Shown here one piece after another: positions 1 through 5,600 of a stretch of 5,600 nt of DNA (position 1 is its first letter; each line of letters begins with the position of its first letter). Position numbers and translations under genes: made by a program. A model generated the notes under the pieces. That model had not been told where the DNA came from and ran no database searches. It was given only the letters and a program-made list of their open reading frames with translations. Source of the stretch: Bacteroidetes bacterium UBA4009 (lineage in GTDB: Bacteria; Bacteroidota; Bacteroidia; NS11-12g; UBA9320); the NCBI GenBank assembly GCA_002384205.1, contig DGBH01000135.1:1-5600 (forward strand). Direction: 5' to 3'.

Positions 1-434
1 GAGAATTTAAAATTTTCGTATCGCGAATCTATTATTTCTATGGCAGGTGCACACCCTTGAATATACTCCGGTATTTCGTCAAGGGATATTTCTCTATCCA
101 AATCTTTTTTTAACAAAAAGGCTATTTCAGGCTCTGCCCGAGGGTGGATAAAAGCACTTAAGTCCATTTCTGATCCACTTTTATACCACATAGCGTCTGT
201 CAGTCTACCCCATATCATATCATGAACACCCATTTGCTCCATTTTGGCAAACGAAGTAAATCCTAGTTTCAAACCTACAAATTTTTCGCCTCGCGCATAG
301 CGTTCTTCCAATGATAACCGCTGAATCTCATAGGCTTGTTCTTCCGAAATATTCTTGCTTTGGCTAATTTGTACGATTGCTTTTGCATTTTTAGCAGCAA
401 GATCTAATTGTATTGCTATTTCATTTAGGATCAT
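1..434 (-). CDS. 2-keto-4-pentenoate hydratase / 4-oxalocrotonate decarboxylase family protein (5' part, runs off left edge)
   Basis: The first 144 codons are present, from the ATG at 434 down to base 3; the C-terminal part, roughly 120 residues going by the usual 260-270 aa of the family, lies outside the window. Recognisable motifs are a GLKLGFTS segment (residues 54-61), QMGV then WGRL (67-70, 75-78), PRAEPEIAFLL (98-108) and EIIDSRYENFKF (133-144). In the MhpD/DmpH family the two glutamates of the EPE motif (E101, E103) and a third one (here E133) bind the divalent metal, and the conserved lysine (K56) lies in the active site. The family hydrates 2-hydroxypenta-2,4-dienoate or decarboxylates 4-oxalocrotonate in meta-cleavage pathways of catechols or 2-aminophenols, including tryptophan/kynurenine breakdown. 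EPEIAF plus EIIDSRY resembles the decarboxylase branch more, but the choice is inference. The gene is transcribed away from the PfkB kinase across an 85-bp gap. A second ATG lies at 424 in another frame; 434 gives a normal family N-terminus. Confidence 0.87.
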   Translation of the reverse strand, partial: MILNEIAIQLDLAAKNAKAIVQISQSKNISEEQAYEIQRLSLEERYARGEKFVGLKLGFTSFAKMEQMGVHDMIWGRLTDAMWYKSGSEMDLSAFIHPRAEPEIAFLLKKDLDREISLDEIPEYIQGCAPAIEIIDSRYENFKF

Positions 435-507
435 GAGCGCGAAGGTAAATATAGAAATGTGTATTAGTTGAATATATCCCAAGTAATGATTAGGAAATTG
501 AAAAAAC

Positions 508-515
508 TACTTTTG
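508..515 (+). promoter_or_regulatory. candidate Bacteroidota -7 promoter element (TACTTTTG)
   Basis: TACTTTTG matches the TANNTTTG consensus for the primary sigma factor of Bacteroidota exactly. Only four bases separate it from the ATG at 520, so if it is used the transcript would begin at or very near the start codon. I see no TTTG or TTG at the usual -33 spacing (17-23 bp upstream), which weakens the call. The same octamer precedes lptB. Confidence 0.35.
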
Positions 516-519
516 TCCC

Positions 520-1443
520 ATGAGTTTATTAGTAATAGGAAGCGTGGCTTTTGATGCCATCGAGACACCATTTGGCAAGACAGATAAAATAATTGGTGGT
601 GCTGCCACCTATATTTCACTAAGCAGTAGCTATTTTACCCATAATGTAAATCTAGTGGCTGTAGTCGGCGGAGATTTCCCAAAGGAAGATATCACCTTGT
701 TAGAAAAACATGGCGTCAATACAGAGGGTTTACAAATCAAAGAAAATGAGAAGTCATTTTTTTGGAGCGGCAAATACCATAATGATATGAATAGTCGAGA
801 CACTTTGGTTACTGAATTAAATGTATTGGGTGATTTTGATCCAATTATACCTGCCACCTACCAAGGCAGTGACTATGTAATGCTAGGTAATCTTTCGCCA
901 GAAGTGCAACGTACCGTTATTGAGCGAATGGAAACCAAGCCAAAACTAATCGCAATGGACACCATGAACTTTTGGATGGATATTGCTCGCGAAGAATTAG
1001 ATAAGACCATAGCCCTAGTTGACGTACTTATTATCAATGATGAAGAAGCTCGTCAATTAAGTGGTGAGTATGCACTTAAAACAGCTGCTAAAAAAATAAT
1101 GGCTATGGGTCCAAAGTTTCTTATTATTAAAAAAGGAGAGCATGGCGCACTATTATTTGGCGAAGACAAGATATACTATTGTCCTGCTTTACCTTTAGAA
1201 TCCGTATTTGATCCAACAGGAGCCGGTGACACTTTTGCCGGTGGATTTATTGGTCACCTCGCTGCTTCAGATGACATTTCGTTTGCCAACATGAAACGAG
1301 CGGTAATATATGGTAGTGCCATGGCTAGTTTCTGTGTAGAAAAATTTGGAACCGAACGAATCATAAACTTGAGTACCGAAGAAGTAAATACCCGCGTTCA
1401 AGAGTTTATTGATTTAAGCCAAGTCGAAATTAGTTTGGCATAA
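520..1443 (+). CDS. PfkB/ribokinase-family sugar (or nucleoside) kinase
   Basis: This is a complete 307-aa cytoplasmic kinase of the PfkB superfamily, a usual length for ribokinase-like enzymes. The N-terminal substrate-side glycine pair is GGAATY (residues 26-31). An NxxE Mg/phosphate motif is N173-D-E-E176, a KKGEHGA segment (204-210) follows, and the PfkB signature DPTGAGDTFAGGF runs from 231 to 243, with D237 as the expected catalytic base and GAGD as the anion hole. Such enzymes move the ATP gamma-phosphate to a hydroxyl of a sugar, nucleoside or similar compound. The substrate is not evident: the middle section with the DTMNFW stretch (147-152) resembles a widespread group usually annotated only as sugar kinase. 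The ATG at 520 is the only sensible start, since an in-frame TGA lies at 499-501 and the next Met is residue 90. No Shine-Dalgarno is visible. recJ follows 130 bp later on the same strand with no obvious functional link. Confidence 0.93.
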   Translation: MSLLVIGSVAFDAIETPFGKTDKIIGGAATYISLSSSYFTHNVNLVAVVGGDFPKEDITLLEKHGVNTEGLQIKENEKSFFWSGKYHNDMNSRDTLVTELNVLGDFDPIIPATYQGSDYVMLGNLSPEVQRTVIERMETKPKLIAMDTMNFWMDIAREELDKTIALVDVLIINDEEARQLSGEYALKTAAKKIMAMGPKFLIIKKGEHGALLFGEDKIYYCPALPLESVFDPTGAGDTFAGGFIGHLAASDDISFANMKRAVIYGSAMASFCVEKFGTERIINLSTEEVNTRVQEFIDLSQVEISLA

Positions 1444-1472
1444 AGACGTTTAATCTTCTCACTCTAACTTCT

Positions 1473-1524
1473 CCCTGAGTCTTGATAGACAAGCATAGGG
1501 CTTCCCGTTTATTTATTTATTTTT
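1473..1524 (+). terminator. possible weak intrinsic terminator after the kinase gene
   Basis: Two nested short stems, CCCT (1473-1476) with AGGG (1497-1500) and GTCT (1479-1482) with AGAC (1487-1490) closing a TGAT tetraloop, are followed by a T-rich tract (1508-1524, built from repeated TTTA units). The stems are short, interrupted by internal loops, and separated from the T tract by seven bases, so this is a weak terminator at best. It sits where a terminator between the kinase and recJ would be expected. Confidence 0.25.
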
Positions 1525-1525
1525 G
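1518..1525 (+). promoter_or_regulatory. candidate -7 element upstream of recJ (TATTTTTG)
   Basis: TATTTTTG fits TANNTTTG and would start a recJ transcript around 1530, leaving a leader of roughly 40-45 bases that consists mostly of the hairpin at 1535-1559. The match lies at the end of a repeated TTTA tract and no -33 TTG is present at the right distance, so a chance match in AT-rich DNA is quite possible. Confidence 0.27.
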
Positions 1526-1534
1526 AAAAATAAT

Positions 1535-1559
1535 GGATAGCACTCATCAATTGCTATCC
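1535..1559. repeat. perfect 8-bp inverted repeat in the recJ leader
   Basis: GGATAGCA (1535-1542) and TGCTATCC (1552-1559) are exact reverse complements around a 9-base loop. The structure ends 14 bases before the recJ TTG start. It is not followed by a T tract on the plus strand, so it does not look like a terminator for the kinase gene. On the minus strand a T-rich run follows, but no minus-strand gene ends here. It may be an mRNA leader structure affecting recJ translation or stability, or an operator. Confidence 0.5.
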
Positions 1560-1573
1560 TAACGCTATTCATA

Positions 1574-3307
1574 TTGGAAAATTCAATTTTAAAAACCAAA
1601 ATCTGGAAACAGAAATCAGCTCCTGATCAAGCACTAGTAGATGTGCTTACCCAAGAGCTAAATGCACCTGAAATAATCGCTAAAATGTTGGTACAGCGAG
1701 GCATTGATTCGTCAGATAAGGTCAAAAAATTCTTCAATCCTAGAATTGGTGACATGCACGATCCTTTCTTGATGAGAGATATGGATAAGGCTATTGAGCG
1801 AATTCAAACTGCACAACAACAGAAAGAAGGCGTTTTAATCTTTGGGGATTACGATGTAGATGGGACCACTTCCGTAGCCTTGGCTTATTCTTTTTTTAAA
1901 GATAAATTTGATAAAATAGATTACTACATCCCAGACCGCTACAAGGAAGGTTATGGCATTAGCAATGACGGCATCGACTATGCTAAGGCAAATGGCTTAA
2001 GCTTAATCATAGCATTAGATTGCGGTATTCGTTCTATTGAAAAAATAGATTATGCGACTAGTTTGGGGATAGACTTCATCATCTGTGACCATCACCTGCC
2101 CGGTGCAGAGATTCCAAAAGCGGTTGCGGTTTTAGATCCTAAGCGAAGTGATTGTGAATATCCGTTCAAAGAATTGGCAGGATGCGGCATCGGATTGAAA
2201 CTAGCTCAAGCCTATAGTCAAGTGAATGACTTGGATGAACGCGAATATTTACAGTACCTGGATTATGCCACACTTAGTATTGCGAGTGACATAGTTCCGA
2301 TTGTGGACGAAAATAGAATCATCGCCCATTTTGGTCTGAAAATAATAAATCAACAACCTCGACTTGGATTGCGCAAACTCAAAGAAATATCAATCAACAA
2401 AGACGAACTCACTATCGGAGATTTAGTATTTTATATAGGACCTCGTATAAATGCTGCTGGACGCATGGACGATGCTAAAAGTGCTGTTAAAATGCTCATA
2501 GCTTCAGACGAAGCAACGGCCGATCAATACGCTACTGAACTACAAACCCAGAATGCCAGTCGAAAGCTTGTCGATCAAAAAATTACAGCAGATTTTCAGG
2601 AAATTATTGCTAAAAACCCAGCATTACTACATCGTAAAACACATGTATTTTATAAGGAAGACTGGCATAAAGGTGTCGTTGGTATTGCTGCGAGTAGAGC
2701 TATTGAGCTATACTACCGACCCACTATTATACTTACTAAAAGTGGCGAAGGTATTCTAGCGGGGAGTGCCCGCAGTATAAGCGGTTTTGATGTGCATGCT
2801 GCATTGGAAAAATGCAGTGAACATTTAATTCAGTTTGGCGGACATATGTATGCGGCGGGGATGACACTTAAGGCTGAAAATCTTGAGGCATTTCGCGAGG
2901 CATTCGAAAAAGTAGGTGAAGAAATATTAGATGAGGAAATGCTCACGCCAAAAGTGTATTATGATGCTCAGCTAGATGTAGACGATGCAGACATGAAATT
3001 CTTAAACATTCTGAATAAAATGGCTCCCTTCGGTCCGGGGAATCTGACTCCCGTTTTTTACGCCAAAAACTTAAAAGATGACGGGACGGGCAAAATAATT
3101 GGTCAGACACAAGAGCATATTAGATTAAACATTAAGCGCTCTAAATCGGCTATAGCAGCCGTTGGATTTGGTATGGCTGCACAATATACTGACATAAAAA
3201 AAGCAGACTCTTTTGAAGCCTGCTTTCAGATTAATGAAAATGTTTTTCGTAATGTATCATCCATTCAACTGATGCTGAAGGATATTAGAATTACCAAGGA
3301 TGTCTAA
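1574..3307 (+). CDS. recJ: single-stranded-DNA-specific exonuclease RecJ
   Basis: This 577-aa protein has full RecJ architecture and normal length. RecJ degrades single-stranded DNA 5' to 3' in recombination (RecF pathway), mismatch repair and base-excision repair, using Mn/Mg bound by the DHH phosphoesterase domain. Visible motifs in order are GDYDVDG (91-97), LDCGI (148-152), DHH (172-174), SIASDIVP (235-242, D239 as likely ligand), and GPRINAAGR (289-297). The DHHA1 part shows WHKGVVGIAASR (364-375) and GGHMYAAGM (422-430). The C-terminal OB-fold part opens with APFGPGN (484-490). The start is a TTG at 1574: no in-frame ATG or GTG occurs between the upstream stop (TAG 1538-1540) and it, and the first in-frame ATG is codon 38, which would cut conserved N-terminal sequence (the segment before QRGIDS). 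The last 17 bases, including the stop, overlap the 3' end of the opposing outer-membrane protein gene. No catalytic residue appears to be missing. Confidence 0.97.
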   Translation: MENSILKTKIWKQKSAPDQALVDVLTQELNAPEIIAKMLVQRGIDSSDKVKKFFNPRIGDMHDPFLMRDMDKAIERIQTAQQQKEGVLIFGDYDVDGTTSVALAYSFFKDKFDKIDYYIPDRYKEGYGISNDGIDYAKANGLSLIIALDCGIRSIEKIDYATSLGIDFIICDHHLPGAEIPKAVAVLDPKRSDCEYPFKELAGCGIGLKLAQAYSQVNDLDEREYLQYLDYATLSIASDIVPIVDENRIIAHFGLKIINQQPRLGLRKLKEISINKDELTIGDLVFYIGPRINAAGRMDDAKSAVKMLIASDEATADQYATELQTQNASRKLVDQKITADFQEIIAKNPALLHRKTHVFYKEDWHKGVVGIAASRAIELYYRPTIILTKSGEGILAGSARSISGFDVHAALEKCSEHLIQFGGHMYAAGMTLKAENLEAFREAFEKVGEEILDEEMLTPKVYYDAQLDVDDADMKFLNILNKMAPFGPGNLTPVFYAKNLKDDGTGKIIGQTQEHIRLNIKRSKSAIAAVGFGMAAQYTDIKKADSFEACFQINENVFRNVSSIQLMLKDIRITKDV

Positions 3308-4004
3308 TATGTTCTCTTTTAGTTAAGTTTATATCATAGGCTACGTAACCCATTAATGCTAAATTAGTTGCTTTACCTAGTCTATCGTCGTTATAAATAT
3401 TAAGCATGCCAAAATTAGATCGGGCTCCAACGATAAATCTTTTTCCATTTTCACCGATTTTAAAATTAACTCCGATACCGGCAGTGATGCCTACATCTAT
3501 TTTACGCGGAGTTAAGCCTGCTGCCGTAAACGTATCAGCAGTACCCAAAAAAGGAGCTATAAAATCTGGATTATTATATGTAGTCACACTTAATCCATAG
3601 GCGAAATATGGTCCTCCCTCAAGAAAAAAGTACGATTGTGGCTGGCCGACTCTATACGGTATAAGTTGTTTCTTTTTGAACGGAATCATATATTGAATAG
3701 TAATTGGAATTTGTACGTATGAACCGCCACCTGGAGTCATAATTGTAAATCCATCTTTATCTATTTGATTGGTTGGATAAGAGAGTGCTCGAGAATCAAA
3801 AAGAACATCTCCTTCCATCATCAATCTCTTGTAGATTTGGTACTTGTAACCCAATCCACCTAATATGCCCACTCCTGGCGTGGTACCCTCATATCCTTGT
3901 GCTAATGCTAGACCGGCTCCACCCTTTACTTGCAACCATTGTTGAGCATTACTCTGAACTGACATTCCAGCTAAAATAAGCAGATTTAAAAGTATTTTTT
4001 TCAT
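3291..4004 (-). CDS. secreted outer-membrane beta-barrel protein (OMP_b-brl / PorT-like)
   Basis: This 237-aa protein begins with a signal peptide: MKK, a hydrophobic stretch (residues 4-16), and a likely signal peptidase I site SNA|QQ after residue 20. No lipobox cysteine is present. The mature part is a run of glycine- and aromatic-rich amphipathic segments typical of small Bacteroidota beta barrels, for example GVGILGGLGYKY (44-55), IPITIQY (99-105), FFLEGGPYFAYGLS (126-139), DVGITAGIGVNF (170-181) and LALMGYVAYDINL (215-227). These match the general look of the outer-membrane beta-barrel domain family (PF13568-like). The specific function is unknown; candidates are a structural porin-like protein or a secretion-related barrel. 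A tail of about ten residues after the last predicted strand (KREHIRHPW) ends in tryptophan, and its final residues are encoded by the overlap with recJ. The gene diverges from lptB across 78 bp. The ATG at 4004 places the signal peptide correctly. Confidence 0.9.
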   Translation of the reverse strand: MKKILLNLLILAGMSVQSNAQQWLQVKGGAGLALAQGYEGTTPGVGILGGLGYKYQIYKRLMMEGDVLFDSRALSYPTNQIDKDGFTIMTPGGGSYVQIPITIQYMIPFKKKQLIPYRVGQPQSYFFLEGGPYFAYGLSVTTYNNPDFIAPFLGTADTFTAAGLTPRKIDVGITAGIGVNFKIGENGKRFIVGARSNFGMLNIYNDDRLGKATNLALMGYVAYDINLTKREHIRHPW

Positions 4005-4025
4005 CTTTAATATTAATTAATTCGA

Positions 4026-4033
4026 CAAATATA
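4026..4033 (-). promoter_or_regulatory. candidate -7 element for the outer-membrane protein gene (TATATTTG)
   Basis: Read on the minus strand, TATATTTG fits TANNTTTG exactly. It leaves about 21 bases to the ATG at 4004, of which the segment next to the start is almost pure A/T, as is common in leaders of this phylum. No -33 TTTG/TTG lies at the expected spacing on this strand, so support rests on the -7 match and the position. Confidence 0.45.
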
Positions 4034-4066
4034 ATTGAAAACACATATTTGCTATTCATTAGACAT

Positions 4067-4074
4067 TACTTTTG
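4067..4074 (+). promoter_or_regulatory. candidate -7 element for lptB (TACTTTTG)
   Basis: TACTTTTG fits TANNTTTG exactly and ends eight bases before the lptB ATG at 4083, so the leader would be only a few bases long. A TTTG at 4048-4051 lies 15 bp upstream, shorter than the usual 17-23 bp, and could serve as a poor -33 element. The octamer is identical to the one before the kinase gene. Confidence 0.45.
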
Positions 4075-4082
4075 AACTATAA

Positions 4083-4805
4083 ATGCGTTTACGGGCCGAA
4101 AATCTTATAAAACAATACAAAAAACGGAAGGTGGTGAATGATATGTCACTTGAAGTAGAGCAGGGCGAAATTGTTGGTTTACTTGGACCGAATGGTGCAG
4201 GAAAAACAACTACTTTTTATATGGTAGTAGGATTAGTAAAACCCGATGCTGGAAGAGTTTTTTTAGATGATGAGGATATAACCGGCAAAGCCATGTACCA
4301 ACGAGCTCAACGAGGCGTTGGCTACTTGCCACAAGAGGCATCTGTTTTTAGAGATTTAACCGTCGAGGATAACATACGTGCAGTACTGGAAATGACGAAC
4401 AAAAGCGTGGAAGAACAAAGAGATAAAACAGAATCTCTTATCGCTGAGTTTGGACTAGAGAAAGTGCGAAAAAACTTAGGCAAGGTGCTTAGTGGTGGCG
4501 AGCGCAGAAGATGTGAAATAGCTAGAGCCTTGGCTACCGATCCTAAATTTATTTTGCTTGACGAACCCTTTGCAGGTGTAGATCCCATTGCCGTGGAAGA
4601 CATTCAAGAAATAGTGCAAAAACTGGTTACCAAAAATATTGGCGTACTTATCACCGACCACGATGTACACGCTACGTTAAGTTTGGTAAATAGAGCTTAC
4701 TTGCTTTTTGAAGGTAGATTACTTAAAAAAGGAACTGCTAAAGAATTAGCTGAAGACGAAATGGTACGTAAAGTATATTTGGGTAAAAACTTTGAATTGC
4801 GTTAG
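4083..4805 (+). CDS. lptB: LPS export ABC transporter ATP-binding protein LptB
   Basis: This complete 240-aa ABC ATPase has the size and sequence of LptB, the cytoplasmic ATPase dimer that with LptF and LptG pulls lipopolysaccharide out of the inner membrane and drives it across the periplasm through LptC, LptA and LptD. Motifs: Walker [10 protein letters not shown] (35-43), Q-loop Q84 inside YLPQEASVF, signature LSGGERRR (136-143), Walker B FILLDE (156-161) with catalytic E161, D-loop AGVD (164-167), and H-loop H193 in [23 protein letters not shown] together with the TDHDV..TL stretch separates LptB from other ABC ATPases of similar length such as LivF/LivG. The other lpt genes are not in the window, which is common outside Proteobacteria. 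The ATG at 4083 gives an N-terminus matching the family ([13 protein letters not shown]). The gene diverges from the outer-membrane protein gene and converges with the YgiQ gene 60 bp downstream. No internal damage is seen. Confidence 0.95.
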   Translation: MRLRAENLIKQYKKRKVVNDMSLEVEQGEIVGLLGPNGAGKTTTFYMVVGLVKPDAGRVFLDDEDITGKAMYQRAQRGVGYLPQEASVFRDLTVEDNIRAVLEMTNKSVEEQRDKTESLIAEFGLEKVRKNLGKVLSGGERRRCEIARALATDPKFILLDEPFAGVDPIAVEDIQEIVQKLVTKNIGVLITDHDVHATLSLVNRAYLLFEGRLLKKGTAKELAEDEMVRKVYLGKNFELR

Positions 4806-4816
4806 GAAATACTAAC
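4801..4816. repeat. short hairpin over the lptB stop codon
   Basis: GTTAG (4801-4805, containing the TAG stop) and CTAAC (4812-4816) are exact reverse complements with a 6-base loop. There is no T tract after it, so a terminator role is not supported; a 5-bp stem can arise by chance. Confidence 0.2.
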
Positions 4817-4850
4817 CAAAAACATTCAGACTACAAAAGCACTCTATTCT

Positions 4851-4866
4851 AGAAACATTCGTTTCT
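4851..4866. repeat. short hairpin between the convergent lptB and ygiQ-like genes
   Basis: AGAAAC (4851-4856) and GTTTCT (4861-4866) form a perfect 6-bp stem with an ATTC loop, next to the stop codon of the minus-strand gene. It is AT-rich and lacks a T tract on either side, so it is at most a weak transcript-end structure shared by both convergent genes. Confidence 0.25.
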
Positions 4867-5600
4867 CAACACCCCTTCCCATTTCCAGGCTTCTTCATGT
4901 ACTTTTCCATGCCTTGGTTGTTTGGGTTACCGTGTTTTTTGATAAATTTATCTGCTTTACCTTTATACCGTTTCTTACTAGGAGACGCCTTGCTGAGCAA
5001 CGTATTGATTAGCCCTGCTTGAGCGGTTCCATGCAATCTATCACGAATCCATTGTTGGTTTTCGGGCTTATACCAGAAGAAAAAGCGATGTTGATTTTCT
5101 TTGTCTTTTTTCGTTTTGGGAACGTAATACTCTTCTAGTCTATAGGGATGATAACCCGAATAGTAGATAACCGTAGCCACAGTCATAGGTGTGGGTGTAA
5201 AGTCTTGTACTTGCTCCAGCTGAAAACCCATTTCTTTAGTTTCTGCAGCTAAGTTTGCCATGTCTTCTTCCTTACACGCAGGGTGACTAGAGATGAAGTA
5301 GGGAATAAGTTTTTGATTCAGGTTAAATTTCTGATCTATCTTGTCATACATCTTCTTAAAACTATGAAAATGCTCAAACTTCGGCTTTCTCATTATTTTA
5401 AGTGTGTCATCTGAAGTGTGCTCTGGGGCTACTTTTAATCGACCGGAAACATGTCGCGTTTGAAGCTGCTCCATATATTCAAGCATATCTTTTTCATCTC
5501 CTTTTTTATTATAGGATTTCGTTAGCAAATCGTAACGAATTCCCGAACCCACAAATGCTTTTTTGATTTTTGGATGAGCATCTATTTTTCTATACAAGTC
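4866..5600 (-). CDS. ygiQ: YgiQ family radical SAM protein (C-terminal part, runs off right edge)
   Basis: The last 244 codons are visible, reading in from the right edge at 5600 and ending at the TGA at 4868-4866. The N-terminal part, with the radical SAM CxxxCxxC cluster motif, lies outside the window; family members are usually about 600-700 aa. No start codon is inside: the codon at 5597-5595 is a TTG within the open frame, and the frame is open to the edge. Hallmark stretches are VGSGIRYDLL (17-26 of the visible part), HVSGRLKVAPEHTS (50-63), YFISSHPACKEEDM (101-114) and VQDFTPTPMTVATVIYYSG (131-149), followed by a YgiQ-type C-terminal region (DUF3362-like) around 150-205. The final 40 residues are lysine-, glycine- and asparagine-rich, probably disordered, and end in cysteine. 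The reaction catalysed by this family is not established. It converges on lptB with 60 bp between stop codons. Confidence 0.93.
   Translation of the reverse strand, partial: DLYRKIDAHPKIKKAFVGSGIRYDLLTKSYNKKGDEKDMLEYMEQLQTRHVSGRLKVAPEHTSDDTLKIMRKPKFEHFHSFKKMYDKIDQKFNLNQKLIPYFISSHPACKEEDMANLAAETKEMGFQLEQVQDFTPTPMTVATVIYYSGYHPYRLEEYYVPKTKKDKENQHRFFFWYKPENQQWIRDRLHGTAQAGLINTLLSKASPSKKRYKGKADKFIKKHGNPNNQGMEKYMKKPGNGKGC

Noticed and set aside
446..453. TATATTTA on the minus strand as a -7 element for the hydratase/decarboxylase gene
   Set aside because: It misses the final G of TANNTTTG, lies only 11 bases from the ATG, and the nearest TTG upstream is 26 bases away; AT-rich DNA makes such near-matches frequent.
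1508..1524. Tandem TTTA units as a microsatellite of interest
   Set aside because: Only three to four copies; expected in AT-rich intergenic DNA and more simply read as a T-rich tract.
3406..3979. Open frames on the plus strand inside the outer-membrane protein gene (3406-3600, 3773-3979)
   Set aside because: They lie wholly antisense to a gene with a clear signal peptide and barrel pattern, and their products show no recognisable domain.
4322..4670. Open frames on the minus strand inside lptB (4322-4603, 4476-4670) and similar frames inside the kinase (630-857) and recJ (2553-2759)
   Set aside because: All are contained in well-supported genes in other frames; their products are low-complexity or featureless and have no upstream signals.
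4820..4860. Direct repeat AAACATTC (4820-4827 region and 4853-4860)
   Set aside because: Two copies of an AT-rich octamer in a 60-bp spacer are not enough for a repeat array or a binding-site claim.
5595..5597. TTG at the right end as a start codon for the YgiQ-type gene
   Set aside because: The frame continues to the window edge and the family needs several hundred more N-terminal residues, including the radical SAM cluster motif, so the gene is cut by the window rather than started there.
1..5600. A novel defence, mobile or CRISPR-like system
   Set aside because: Every substantial open frame belongs to a recognisable family, the intergenic spacers are at most 130 bp, and I saw no transposase, terminal inverted repeats, spaced repeats or tRNA-like structure.

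Overview
The window looks like an ordinary chromosomal segment of a member of the Bacteroidota. The grounds are moderately AT-rich DNA, starts without Shine-Dalgarno sequences, matches to the Bacteroidota -7 promoter element (TANNTTTG), an OMP_b-brl-type outer-membrane protein, and RecJ, LptB and YgiQ proteins with Bacteroidota-like motifs. The genus cannot be told from this sequence alone.

Layout from left to right: the N-terminal part of a 2-keto-4-pentenoate hydratase / 4-oxalocrotonate decarboxylase family gene (minus strand, running off the left edge); an 85-bp divergent spacer; a PfkB-family kinase (plus); a 130-bp spacer with a possible weak terminator, a possible promoter and a perfect 8-bp hairpin; recJ (plus, TTG start); a secreted beta-barrel outer-membrane protein (minus), whose 3' end overlaps recJ by 17 bp; a 78-bp divergent spacer with two facing -7 elements; lptB (plus); a 60-bp convergent spacer; and the C-terminal part of a YgiQ-type radical SAM protein (minus, running off the right edge).

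The genes do not form one operon. Strand order is -, +, +, -, +, -, and only the kinase and recJ lie head to tail, 130 bp apart. Functions are mixed: aromatic-compound catabolism, small-molecule phosphorylation, DNA repair, an envelope protein, LPS export and an uncharacterised radical SAM enzyme. The one pair with a plausible shared theme is the outer-membrane protein and lptB, which diverge from one short regulatory region and both concern the outer membrane.

I found no RNA gene, mobile element, CRISPR array or defence or biosynthetic cluster, and no convincing new system. The points worth a second look are modest: the recJ leader, near-leaderless promoter spacing, the recJ/OMP tail overlap, and a PfkB subfamily whose substrate I cannot assign.
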